Origin: DASUNP01 sp963728545
Lineage (GTDB): Bacteria; Acidobacteriota; Blastocatellia; UBA7656
Direction: 5' to 3'
Assembly (NCBI GenBank): GCA_963728545.1
Contig: CAVSKO010000003.1
Coordinates: 1,302,001 to 1,366,000 of the forward strand
DNA: 64,000 nucleotides
This document shows, one piece after another, positions 1 through 9,800 of this stretch. The first letter of the stretch is position 1. Each line of letters opens with the position of its first letter. A model generated the notes under the pieces. The model saw only the letters and a program-made list of their open reading frames with translations. It searched no databases and was not told the origin of the DNA. Both the position numbers and the translations under genes were made by a program.

Positions 1-2016
1 CCAGCAACCACTCTACGTAGCTGGCGTACCCAGGCCCCGCCGCCCGTACCGCTGGCCGCCCCTGCACCAGCCCCGCGTAGACCTCCATCACCTCCCCGTA
101 CACCAGCGGCACACTCCACCCGTCCAGCAGGCTATGGTGATGACTCCACAGCAGCCTGTACCTCCTATCGCCCAGCCGAAACAGACTTATCCTCATCAAC
201 GGCGCTTGTGTCTCCTCGAATCCCTTCGCCTTGTCCGCTCGCCGATACTCCTCGAACCGCGCCTCCTGCTCACCTTCCGTCAGATTCCGCCAGTCCTCCT
301 CCACCCACGGCAGCCTTGCCCGCTTCATCACCAGTTGTTGCTGTAACTCCCCTTCCCCTACAAAGATCGTCCGGAAGATCGCCTGCTGCTCCATCACCTT
401 CTCCCACGCCTGCCTCAGCAGCTCTGCCCGCAAATCCCCCTCAAGCGTCGGGTACAACTGCGTCACGTAGGCCTCCCGCTCCAGAAGGCTGTGGAACAGC
501 ATCCCCCTCTGCATCGCTGTCAACGGATAGAGGTCCTCGATCTCGTACTCCCTCTGCCACTCGTCCAACACCTCCTGGCCGACTGCCACCAGCGGGAAAT
601 CGCTCGGCGTGTAATCCCCCTCCCCGACTTCCAGGCAGTGCGCGATCACCTCACGCAGCCCCTGCTCGATATGCCCCGCCAACTCCGCCACCGTTGCCTC
701 GGCGTACTGCGCCTCGCTGTAATCGAGTTGGAATCGCAGCACACCGCCTGCCACCAGCCCGTTGAGGCTCAGCGCATGCGTCCGCATCCGCCGCGGGTCT
801 ATCGCCTCGCCGGTCGATTCGGGCGCGATGGCGAACCACGAGTTGGCCGCCATAGTCTGGTCGAACTGCCCCAGGTAGTTGAACAGCAGCGCCGGCGGGC
901 TAGCCTGCTCGGCGGCCATCAACAACTCGTCACCGGCCAGATGCCGCAGCAGCCCGTACCCTATCCCGTGATGCGGCACCGCGCGGTACTGCTCCTTGAC
1001 CGCCTTGATGACCGCTCCCATCTGGCCATCCTCACTGCCCAACACCACCGGGTAGGTCGTCGTGAAACAGCCCACCGTCTCAGTCGTATCCAGCTCGTCG
1101 AACAGTTGCTCTCGGCCGTGCGCTTCCAGCGTCAGCCGCAGCCGGGTCTGCCCGGACCACTGCCGCACGCCCAGGTAGACGCCCGACAGCAGCAGCTCGT
1201 TGATCCCCGTGCGGTAGGTCCGCCCGCACTCTGTCAGCAGCGCCGCCGTCTCCTCGCGGCTGAGTTCCACAGCCACGCTGCGGGTGGTCGCATACGCAGC
1301 CGGTGCGGTTGAAATCGGCTCCACCGGCCAGTTGTCGGCCGCCTCAGCCCAGGTGTCGCGCCAGTAGGCCCGCTCGCGCTGTAAAGCGGGCGAGGCCGAG
1401 TAGCGGGCCAGGGCCTGCGCCCACTGCTGATAGGAGGAACTCTTCGGGGCCAGCTCGATCTGCTTGCCCTGGCACGCCTGCCGGTAAGCCTGCTGGAGGT
1501 CGGCGAGCAGTATCCGCCAGGAGACGCCGTCAACGACCAGGTGATGGATGACCAGCAGCAGCCGCCCCTCATCGTCGCCTCGCAGGTAGACGGCGCGCAG
1601 CAGCGGGCCTTGGCTGACATCGAGAGTGCGCTGGTAATGCTGGCACCGGGCGGTGATGAAGTCAGGCCGTAAGCCTAGGTCATCGGGGAGGGGTTCGAGT
1701 ATACAACTCTGTGACACCATTGCCGGCGTCAGTGGAGCATGCGAGGCGAGCCAGAGGCCGTCGAGGGAAGTGAATCGGAGGCGCAGGGCGTCGTGGCGGC
1801 GGTAGAGGGCCTCTACGACAAGCCGCAGCAGCGAGAAGTCGAAAGCCGATGGCACGACCAGCAGAACGGCCTGATTGTTATGGTGGTAGGATGAATCGCC
1901 GGCTGCTAAGAACTGCTGCTGGATTGGCAGCAGTGGCATCTCACCCTCAACGGCGCCCTGCGGTTGTTGGTGCCTCACTGTCTGATCGATCTGCGTGGCT
2001 AGTTCCGCGACGGTCT
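1..2016. repeat. E-C didomain block, copy 1 (other copy at 9615-11632)
   Basis: Bases 1 to about 1660 match 9615 onward nearly base for base (offset 9614, then 9615 after the extra T near 11069), with rare differences such as cgattcggg versus caattcggg at 819/10433. Similarity continues with more differences to about 2016. The block covers the PCP end, the E domain and the following DCL-type C domain. Confidence 0.85.
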
Positions 2017-5000
2017 GATAAGCATAGAGCTGTTGCATGGTGATAGCGATTCCGGCGCGATTCGCACGCGACACCATCTGAATCGATAGTATCGAGTCGC
2101 CTCCCAGGCTGAAGAAGTTGTCGTGAATGCCGACCTGTTCTACCTTCAGCACCTCCTGCCACACCTTGCATAGCGCCTCCTCCGTCTCATCGCGCGCCGC
2201 AACGTAGACCCTCTCCACTTCACCTGCTTCCGGCGCTGGCAGCGCTTTGCGATCAACCTTCCCGTTGGGGGTTAGAGGCAACTGCTCCAGCACCACTATC
2301 CTTGTCGGCACCATGTAGTCAGGCAACACCCTCCTCAATCCATCGCGCAGATGGCTGTTTACCTCCAACTCGCTCACTGCTCGCTTCGCCTCCTCCTCTA
2401 TCACCACGTACCCCACTAGCTGCTTCTGCCCTCCTTCTACCTCTCTCGCCACAACCGCTGCTCCTACTATCCCTTCTATTCCTCTCAGCTCTTGCTCTAT
2501 CTCCCCCAGCTCTATGCGGTATCCTCTCACCTTTACCTGCTCGTCTCTCCTTCCTACATACTCTAGCTCTCCTTCTTCCCTCCACCTCACAAGGTCTCCT
2601 GTCCGATACACTCGCCTTCCCTCTTCCTTTCTAAACGGATCTCTTATGAACCTCTCCCTCGTCTTCTCCTCATCCTTCACATATCCCCTCGCTACTCCTG
2701 CCCCTCCTATGTACAACTCTCCTACACTTCCTATCGGCTGTAGCTGACATCCTTCCCCCATCACATACATCTGCGTGTTAGCTATCGGCCTGCCTATCGG
2801 CGCTCCCACCATCCCCTCCAACTTCCTCATCCCTTCATCATCTCTCAGCTCCCACACGCTGCATCCCACCACTGCCTCCGTCGGCCCGTACTCGTTGACG
2901 AACACTGCCTCCCTCAGCATCTCTCCTTTCCACCTCCTCACCAACTCCGCTCTCAACTGCTCGCCTCCTACCACTACGACGTGCCTTGCATCGCTCTCTC
3001 GCCTCGACCTATCTACATACTCCAATGCCTCAAGGTGCGAGGGCGTCACCTTGAACAGCAGCCCCTCTTCTGTCCCGAACATCCTGTCGGCTAGCCTCTC
3101 TATCAATCCCTCGTCCTCCTCCAGCAACTCCACGCTCCCGCCTGCTACCAGCGGCGTCATCAGCGTCGTCAGCGTGGCGTCGAACGACAACGGAGAACTC
3201 ACTACCGACCCCTTGATGCCTTCCTTGAGATAGCTCTTCGCGGCGTGGCTCAGGTAGTTAGACAAGCCTTGGTGCTCTACCATCACCCCTTTTGGCTTGC
3301 CCGTTGAACCGGACGTGTACAGCACATAGGCCAGACTCTCGGAGTTGAGTCCTACTTCATGCTGCGCCGGATTGTGGGTCGGATAGTCCTTTAGCAAGTC
3401 AAGATTGGCGTCCAAACACATTACCGACACATTAATAGCAGACAGGTGTTCCTTTAATCCCGATTGCGTTAACACTATTGCTGGCGCGCTGTCTTCTACC
3501 ATGTACTCAAGCCGCTGTCGCGGATAACTCGGATCCAACGGCACATACGCGCCACCGGCCTTCAGAACACCCAACAATGCCACCATCATCTCAAGCCCGC
3601 GCTTCATGCAGATGGCCACCCGTACTTCCGGGCCTACACCATGCTCCATCAAATAATGGCCCAACTGGTTGGCTTCGCGGTTCAATTCCCGATAGGTTAG
3701 TCGTCTGTTGTCAAACAGCAGCGCAACAGACTCCGGGCTGCGCTCCACCTGCGCCTCAAACAATTCGTGCAAACAGATGTCGCGCGGGTAATCGGCTACG
3801 GTGTTGTTCAATTCATACAACAGGTATTCACGCTCGGCCTCCGTCAGCAGCGATTCTGCGCAGTGCAGCTTGTCCAGGTTTTCCAACATTAATTTGAATG
3901 CCTTCACATAGTACCGCCCCATCCTTTCTATAAGGCTCCCGTTCAATACCTCCGCGTTGTAGATCAGCGCCATCACCATCGTGTCGTCGTTCGCATCCCG
4001 CGATACATCTACCACTAGATCGAAATTCGTCTGCTCGAATCCGCTGCTGCCCAATGTCTCTAACTCTTGCTCAGCACTCTTCAGCAGGTCGTTGTAAATG
4101 TGATAATGCGTGTAGTTGAACAGCACCTCGGAGAATGTCCAACCTATGCTCTGCTGGATGCTGGCTAAGGGATATCCTCGATACGGCATGCTGGCCGCAT
4201 TCATTCCCGCTACCTTTTGAATAAAGCTGCGCCAACTGCCGTCTTTTACCTCCAGCGCCTGTGGTAGCGAGTTGAGGAACAGTCCCAAGCTCCGCTCTGC
4301 CTCCGCCGTTTCAGGGCGGTTGTTGTGGGTAATACAGCTCACCACCCTAGTCTGTCCGCTCATCAGCGACAACACCTTGAAATGGCCCGCCAATAATACC
4401 GACTGCACCGGCACTCCTATCTGTCTGGCCAGCCCGATCAATCTCCCCGATAATGTGCTGAAGCCCTCAACCATCATCCGGCCCTGAGATCGTCCAACTG
4501 CGCTCGTCTTTAAGCGTGGCAGTTGCTCGGCCGGGGCATCCTCCAGCATCCTCGCGAAGTACTGCTTCGCTCCGTCATCGGCCAGCACTCGCTGCTCCTG
4601 GGCTATGAACTCTCGGTAGGTCCAGTTCTCCTCGACTGCCTCCAACTCCTGCCCGCTCAGCAGTCGCTCGTATCGGTTGTACAAGACTGTCGTCAGCACA
4701 GCCCTGCTCCACCCGTCTAGCACCGAGTGGTGGAAGCTCAGCACGAACTGGAAGCTCTCATCCGTTCTCAGAAAGACGTGGATGTGCAACAGCGGCCCTC
4801 TCTCCCAGTCGAATTCGTGTCGCTTGCGGGCTTCGGTCCATTGCTCAAGATACTGCTCCTGTTCTTCGGCTGATTGCCCTCGCAAGTCCTCCACCTCAAG
4901 CGGCAGCTCTACTGTCCTATAGACGACCTGTAGCGGGCGCTCCCCCTCCAGCCTGAACCCCGTCCGTAGCACCGGGTGCTCCTCTATGCACGCGGCTAAC

Positions 5001-5362
5001 GCCTGCTCGAAGCACTCACGGTCCCACGGGCATTTCACGTCCTCAGCCACAATGTCGTGGTAGATGCCGCTGAAGTGTTCGAGCTGTGTGTGGAAGACCA
5101 TCCCGGCTTGCAGCGCTGACATCGGATAGGCGTCCTCGTAGTCATCACCTAGCCGCGTTCGCTCGGCCTCTGTCAGTAAGGCAAAAGGAGTCGCGGCTAT
5201 TAACGCCGCGATCAGATGTTCTTTATATTTCCTAATGTCCTCAATCAACCAATCATCCAGATGCTTCTTATCACCCCTGATGCGGAGATTTCCGTCGCGA
5301 TTGAGGCCAAGCCTGACTCCATTCCTGTGCAAATCATTCAGCAGATCATTAATTAGGTTCAT
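1..5362 (-). CDS. NRPS, docking-C-A(Asn)-PCP-E-C..., 3' end beyond window
   Basis: Third NRPS of the operon, open for 1787 codons and running off the left edge. Order: TubC_N-type docking domain (about residues 1-55), C domain (HHSVLDGWS near 4709-4736), A domain (3790-2230), PCP (GGDS near 2100), epimerization domain (HHLVVDG near 1540), then a second C domain of DCL type (HHHSLLDGWS near 120-146) cut by the window edge. Eye alignment to GrsA gives code DATKVGEVGK, read as Asn; the E domain implies D-Asn. The A domain is hybrid: its N-terminal part up to TSGSTGKPKGV differs from the other Asn domains, while the rest is near-identical to them. The ATG at 5362 sits in an ATGA overlap with the stop of an upstream remnant frame. 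The frame stays open through the stretches where the paralogous copies in the large NRPS are broken. The terminating thioesterase, if any, lies to the left. Confidence 0.93.
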   Translation of the reverse strand, partial: MNLINDLLNDLHRNGVRLGLNRDGNLRIRGDKKHLDDWLIEDIRKYKEHLIAALIAATPFALLTEAERTRLGDDYEDAYPMSALQAGMVFHTQLEHFSGIYHDIVAEDVKCPWDRECFEQALAACIEEHPVLRTGFRLEGERPLQVVYRTVELPLEVEDLRGQSAEEQEQYLEQWTEARKRHEFDWERGPLLHIHVFLRTDESFQFVLSFHHSVLDGWSRAVLTTVLYNRYERLLSGQELEAVEENWTYREFIAQEQRVLADDGAKQYFARMLEDAPAEQLPRLKTSAVGRSQGRMMVEGFSTLSGRLIGLARQIGVPVQSVLLAGHFKVLSLMSGQTRVVSCITHNNRPETAEAERSLGLFLNSLPQALEVKDGSWRSFIQKVAGMNAASMPYRGYPLASIQQSIGWTFSEVLFNYTHYHIYNDLLKSAEQELETLGSSGFEQTNFDLVVDVSRDANDDTMVMALIYNAEVLNGSLIERMGRYYVKAFKLMLENLDKLHCAESLLTEAEREYLLYELNNTVADYPRDICLHELFEAQVERSPESVALLFDNRRLTYRELNREANQLGHYLMEHGVGPEVRVAICMKRGLEMMVALLGVLKAGGAYVPLDPSYPRQRLEYMVEDSAPAIVLTQSGLKEHLSAINVSVMCLDANLDLLKDYPTHNPAQHEVGLNSESLAYVLYTSGSTGKPKGVMVEHQGLSNYLSHAAKSYLKEGIKGSVVSSPLSFDATLTTLMTPLVAGGSVELLEEDEGLIERLADRMFGTEEGLLFKVTPSHLEALEYVDRSRRESDARHVVVVGGEQLRAELVRRWKGEMLREAVFVNEYGPTEAVVGCSVWELRDDEGMRKLEGMVGAPIGRPIANTQMYVMGEGCQLQPIGSVGELYIGGAGVARGYVKDEEKTRERFIRDPFRKEEGRRVYRTGDLVRWREEGELEYVGRRDEQVKVRGYRIELGEIEQELRGIEGIVGAAVVAREVEGGQKQLVGYVVIEEEAKRAVSELEVNSHLRDGLRRVLPDYMVPTRIVVLEQLPLTPNGKVDRKALPAPEAGEVERVYVAARDETEEALCKVWQEVLKVEQVGIHDNFFSLGGDSILSIQMVSRANRAGIAITMQQLYAYQTVAELATQIDQTVRHQQPQGAVEGEMPLLPIQQQFLAAGDSSYHHNNQAVLLVVPSAFDFSLLRLVVEALYRRHDALRLRFTSLDGLWLASHAPLTPAMVSQSCILEPLPDDLGLRPDFITARCQHYQRTLDVSQGPLLRAVYLRGDDEGRLLLVIHHLVVDGVSWRILLADLQQAYRQACQGKQIELAPKSSSYQQWAQALARYSASPALQRERAYWRDTWAEAADNWPVEPISTAPAAYATTRSVAVELSREETAALLTECGRTYRTGINELLLSGVYLGVRQWSGQTRLRLTLEAHGREQLFDELDTTETVGCFTTTYPVVLGSEDGQMGAVIKAVKEQYRAVPHHGIGYGLLRHLAGDELLMAAEQASPPALLFNYLGQFDQTMAANSWFAIAPESTGEAIDPRRMRTHALSLNGLVAGGVLRFQLDYSEAQYAEATVAELAGHIEQGLREVIAHCLEVGEGDYTPSDFPLVAVGQEVLDEWQREYEIEDLYPLTAMQRGMLFHSLLEREAYVTQLYPTLEGDLRAELLRQAWEKVMEQQAIFRTIFVGEGELQQQLVMKRARLPWVEEDWRNLTEGEQEARFEEYRRADKAKGFEETQAPLMRISLFRLGDRRYRLLWSHHHSLLDGWSVPLVYGEVMEVYAGLVQGRPAVRAAGPGYASYVEWLL
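2664..3303. repeat. Asn-type A-domain core, copy 1 of 4
   Basis: About 640 bases near-identical to 7676-8315, 15486-16125 and 21946-22585. It codes for the stretch from just after the A3 motif through the specificity pocket to the A6/A7 motifs. In this copy the identity stops sharply at the codons for GKPKG (near 3303), beyond which the sequence belongs to a different A-domain family. Confidence 0.85.
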
Positions 5363-5568
5363 AGAATTATCTCGCTAACATTTTTTATCGAACTCAGTTC
5401 GCGCCCGCTTACCAGCATTTGCGCGAATTGATATCGATGAAACATTACTTGTTCCAGCCAACCTCGTCCTGCCTGCACTGCCAACACTTCAATCGTCCCA
5501 AAGTAATTAAAACCTTGGGGGGCGATCTGGCATTCAGTGGTTTGCCCGATCCCGAATAGCTTCTTGGG
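5359..5568 (-). pseudogene. Remnant of a carrier-protein C-terminus and docking tail
   Basis: A 69-residue open frame with no start codon of its own lies between the methyltransferase stop and the third NRPS. Its end (NVSEIIL, then stop) is identical to the last seven residues of the giant NRPS. Upstream residues also align: TIEVLAVQAGRGWLEQ with the PCP end TVEQLAVAASQGRLNQ, and FAQMLV with IAQMLI. Its stop overlaps the next start as ATGA, just as at 6895-6898. The simplest reading is that an NRPS module end was duplicated or left behind when the methyltransferase gene came in, or that a module was deleted here. It could instead be a shifted C-terminal extension of the methyltransferase, but the match to the NRPS tail argues against that. 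Confidence 0.6.
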
Positions 5569-5596
5569 TCAAACTGTTTTGGTTGTGTGGCTCCGT

Positions 5597-6898
5597 CTAT
5601 GGTATCGATCTCAAGAATGGACCCATGGAAGTAGTTAGCCGCAACCGGAGATCATTCACCGTAGCAAAGTTACGTGAGATGGACAGCGAATCGAGTACCT
5701 GACCCATCGGCAGACCGCTTCCCGCCGCCTCTACGATCTTGCGCATATCGGGCTTTACAGGCATGCCCGGATACGGTAGCGGCGAGTTGACCTGTGAGTA
5801 TTTATTGTCCTTTGTGAGAATGTAAGAGCGGCGAGCCACCGCGTTATGTCTAAAACGGGTCCGCAGAAACGAATCACAGATTTGGTGTTCCGTCTTACTT
5901 TCCACTGGACTGTCCGTGCGCTTCAGATAGAACCAGAGAAGGGGCGAATTCTCACATAACAGGAGATTCGTGATTTGCCATCGGCGCGAGTCAGGGAGTT
6001 TATCGTAAGACTGCTGGATCTCTGACTGCGAGAAGCGCAGGTTCCATGTAGGATTGCCAGCTCCTTTGTCCCAGGCATTGGGCGATGGCGTTATAAACTC
6101 GGAACCACAGCGGCTGGCCATCTCTTCCAACACATCAACTGTGTAGCTGTTTTCCACCGGTTGCATAAGCGTATCTGCAATCTGCGATTCCGGCGCTTGC
6201 TTGAGGTCGCCCACGAATTGCCGCATGAGTCCTACTCCCGGAAAGCTATCAATGAGCGATCGTGTGAAGGAGAGTTCTTTCTGAAAATCCGGCGTTGATT
6301 CGGTGCCTGCCAGAAGTCGAACTCCCTTCTGAAAAGCGGAGGTCAGAATCCGATGGTAGCGGTTGTAGACCATCAGCTCCAGCACCCCTGTCGGCTTGAG
6401 GGCTCCCGCCAGTTTCTTGAGGGTAGCCTCTGGATCAGCGTTGTGGTGTATAACGCCAGTGCAGATTATGTAGTCGAACTGCTGATCGTAGTCGGTTTGG
6501 TTGATGCTCTCCTTACGGAGTTCAAGATTAGTGCAGCCAAGATCGCGTGCGGTCGAAGCGCAAAGCTCCAATGACGAAGTGGAAATATCTGATCCGCGCA
6601 CTACGGCATTGGCGAAATGCAGCGCCGTGATTGCAGCTTGATTAGTTCCACAACCCGCTACCCAAATATGAGGATTTGGCGGCACCGACTGATGCGTCCA
6701 GTCCCCCAGGTTCTGGTTAAGCATGACTCGTGCGAAATCCGGATCGGCCGTGCAGTCCAACGATTTCGGACGCCACGGGAAAGGAAAGCGACTGTAGAAG
6801 TCACTGTTGATTTGATCGACCGCCTCCGGTGCGCCGGTCAACGACAAATTGTCGTCTATTCGGTCTGTTGTCATGGATATCTCGTTAACTGGTTTCAT
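5597..6898 (-). CDS. Stand-alone class I SAM-dependent methyltransferase in NRPS operon
   Basis: 433 residues. The SAM-binding motif I is VAGCGTNQAAI (about residues 80-90), followed by an acidic end of strand 2 (RGSDIS) and the post-motif segment FDYIICTGVIHHNADPEATL typical of class I Rossmann methyltransferases. The C-terminal 200 residues are less familiar and may be a substrate-recognition or helical domain. The start overlaps the stop of the giant NRPS as ATGA, so the two are translationally coupled. Its place between two NRPS proteins suggests it methylates a carrier-bound intermediate or the released peptide; N-, O- or C-methylation cannot be told from sequence. It ends 234 bases before the next NRPS, with a PCP-tail remnant in the gap. 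Confidence 0.85.
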   Translation of the reverse strand: MKPVNEISMTTDRIDDNLSLTGAPEAVDQINSDFYSRFPFPWRPKSLDCTADPDFARVMLNQNLGDWTHQSVPPNPHIWVAGCGTNQAAITALHFANAVVRGSDISTSSLELCASTARDLGCTNLELRKESINQTDYDQQFDYIICTGVIHHNADPEATLKKLAGALKPTGVLELMVYNRYHRILTSAFQKGVRLLAGTESTPDFQKELSFTRSLIDSFPGVGLMRQFVGDLKQAPESQIADTLMQPVENSYTVDVLEEMASRCGSEFITPSPNAWDKGAGNPTWNLRFSQSEIQQSYDKLPDSRRWQITNLLLCENSPLLWFYLKRTDSPVESKTEHQICDSFLRTRFRHNAVARRSYILTKDNKYSQVNSPLPYPGMPVKPDMRKIVEAAGSGLPMGQVLDSLSISRNFATVNDLRLRLTTSMGPFLRSIP

Positions 6899-9800
6899 AA
6901 GATTATCTCGCTAACGTTTTCATCGAATTCATCGCGCTCGCTTATAAGCATTTGTGCGATTTGATTGGGATCGATGAAAGTTTCTTGATTCAGCCGACCC
7001 TGGCTTGCTGCCACGGCCAACTGCTCGACAGTCTGGTGCTGGAATATGTCCTTGATGTCTAGCCCTATGCCAAGGCTCTTGAGCATAGAGACCACTCGTA
7101 TGGCAAAGATCGAATCGCCTCCCAGGCTGAAGAAGTTGTCGTGAATGCCGACCTGTTCTACCTTCAGCACCTCCTGCCATACCTCGCACAGCGCCTCCTC
7201 CGTCTCATCGCGCGCCGCAACGTAGACCCTCTCCACTTCACCTGCTTCCGGCGCTGGCAGCGCCTTGCGGTCTACCTTCCCGTTGGGGGTTAGTGGCAAC
7301 TGCTCCAGCACCACTATCCTTGTCGGCACCATGTAGTCAGGCAACACCCTCCTCAATCCTTCCCGTAGCTCGCCGACCATCTCTGCTTCGCTCTCTGCTC
7401 GCTTCGCCTCCTCCTCTATCACCACATACCCCACTAGCTGCTTCTGCCCTCCTTCTACCTCTCTCGCCACCACCACTGCTCCCTCTACACCTTCTACCCC
7501 TCTCAGCTCTTGCTCTATCTCTCCCAGCTCTATCCGGTATCCCCTCACCTTTACCTGCTCATCTCTCCTCCCCACGAACTCCAACTCCCCTTCCTCCCTC
7601 CACCTCACAAGGTCTCCTGTCCTGTACACCCTCTCTCCTTCCTCATACGGGTCTTCTATAAACATCTCCCTCGTCTTCTCCTCATCCTTCACATATCCCC
7701 TCGCTACTCCTGCCCCTCCTATGTACAACTCTCCTACACTTCCTATCGGCTGTAGCTGACATCCTTCCCCCATCACATACATCTGCGTGTTAGCTATCGG
7801 CCTGCCTATCGGCGCTCCCACCATCCCCTCCAACTTCCTCATCCCTTCATCATCTCTCAGCTCCCACACGCTGCATCCCACCACTGCCTCCGTCGGCCCG
7901 TACTCGTTGACGAACACTGCCTCCCTCAGCATCTCTCCTTTCCACCTCCTCACCAACTCCGCTCTCAACTGCTCGCCTCCTACCACTACGACGTGCCTTG
8001 CATCGCTCTCTCGCCTCGACCTATCTACATACTCCAATGCCTCAAGGTGCGAGGGCGTCACCTTGAACAGCAGCCCCTCTTCTGTCCCGAACATCCTGTC
8101 GGCTAGCCTCTCTATCAATCCCTCGTCCTCCTCCAGCAACTCCACGCTCCCGCCTGCTACCAGCGGCGTCATCAGCGTCGTCAGCGTGGCGTCGAACGAC
8201 AACGGAGAACTCACTACCGACCCCTTGATGCCTTCCTTGAGATAGCTCTTCGCGGCGTGGCTCAGGTAGTTAGACAAGCCTTGGTGCTCTACCATCACCC
8301 CTTTTGGCTTGCCCGTCAACCCCGACGTGTACAGGATGTAGGCCAGGTCATCTGCTCTCACCCTCCTTACCGCCTCCGTCGCCTCGCCTGCCATCTCCTC
8401 AAGCCATGCTGGGTCTGTCGCCGCCCCGTCCATCATCACCACGTCCACTCCGCTCAGCCTCATCCCTTCCATCAGCCCGCTCTCTACCAGTACACACTCC
8501 ACGCCCGCATCCCTCATCATGTACTCTACTCGCTGGCTGGGCAGCCCCGCCTCCAAAGGCACATATGCAGCCCCGGCCTTCATCACCCCAAGCACTGCTA
8601 TCATCATCTCGGCTGACCGCCTCAGGTGTATGCCCACCCTCGATCCTATGCCCACTCCGGCCTCCAACAGGTAGCGAGCGAGCCTGTCGGCCTTCTGGTT
8701 TAGCTGTAGGTAGCTGAGCCTCTGCTGCGAGCAGACTACTGCCACGGCATGGGGGGTCTTGTCGGCCTGCCGCTCGATCAACTCGTGCACGCACAGAGGG
8801 CTCGTCTCCACCTCAGCGCCGGCTCCCCACTCGATCACCTGCCTCTCTTCCTCTTCGCTCAACAACCTGATTTCCGCCGCCCTCTCCCTGCTCCCAATCT
8901 GCCTCAACACTTCTATGAACTGCCCCAGCAACCTCCTGATTGTTGATGCGCTGAACCGATTCCCGAAATAGTTGCACGTCACCTCCAGCCTCTCGCCCTG
9001 GAACACTCCCAGCGCTATCGGGTACGTGTCCTCTATGTCCGTCCCAACCTCATCTATCCTCACAGAGGCTCCCCTGGTCCTCTCCCCCATAGCCGAGTCC
9101 AGCGGGTAGTTCTCGAACACCAGGATGCTGTCGAACAGCCCCCTCCCCCGGCTCAGCCCGCTCTGCTTCTGGATCTCGGTCAGCGACAGGTGCCCATACG
9201 TCTGGCTCCGCTGGAACTCCTTGTGCAGCCGATTTATCACCCCCGCTATCGTCCCCTCCTCGTCGAACCTCACCACCACCGGTATAGTGTTGATGAACAG
9301 CCCCACCATCGTCTCGATCCCCTCCACCTCGGCTGATCGCCCCGATATCACCGCCCCGAACATCACCTCCCTGTCCCCGCTGTAGCGCTGTAGCAGTATC
9401 GCCCACGCCAACTGCACCAGCGTGTTGACCGTCGTCTGATACCTTTTCGCCAATGCCTTCAACTCCGCCGTATCACTCGCGCTCAGGCTCACTACCTGGC
9501 TGTCATGCCTCGGCCTCTCTTCCCCGACTAACTTGTCGTAGGGCAGCCGCGTCACCGCATCCACCCCCGTCAGGTACGAGCGCCAATACCGCCGCGCCTC
9601 CTCCTCATCTTGCGCCAGCAACCACTCTACGTAGCTGGCGTACCCAGGCCCCGCCGCCCGTACCGCTGGCCGCCCCTGCACCAGCCCCGCGTAGACCTCC
9701 ATCACCTCCCCGTACACCAGCGGCACACTCCACCCGTCCAGCAGGCTATGGTGATGACTCCACAGCAGCCTGTACCTCCTATCGCCCAGCCGAAACAGAC

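Noticed and set aside
491..1312. 273-codon plus-strand open frame, also at 10105-10926
   Set aside because: Antisense to the E domain; the repeated copy only reflects duplication of the coding strand.
2775..3233. Identical 152-codon plus-strand open frame, also at 7787, 15597 and 22057
   Set aside because: It is the antisense of the Asn A-domain core; the repeated frame follows from repeat identity and the purine-rich coding strand. No ribosome site.
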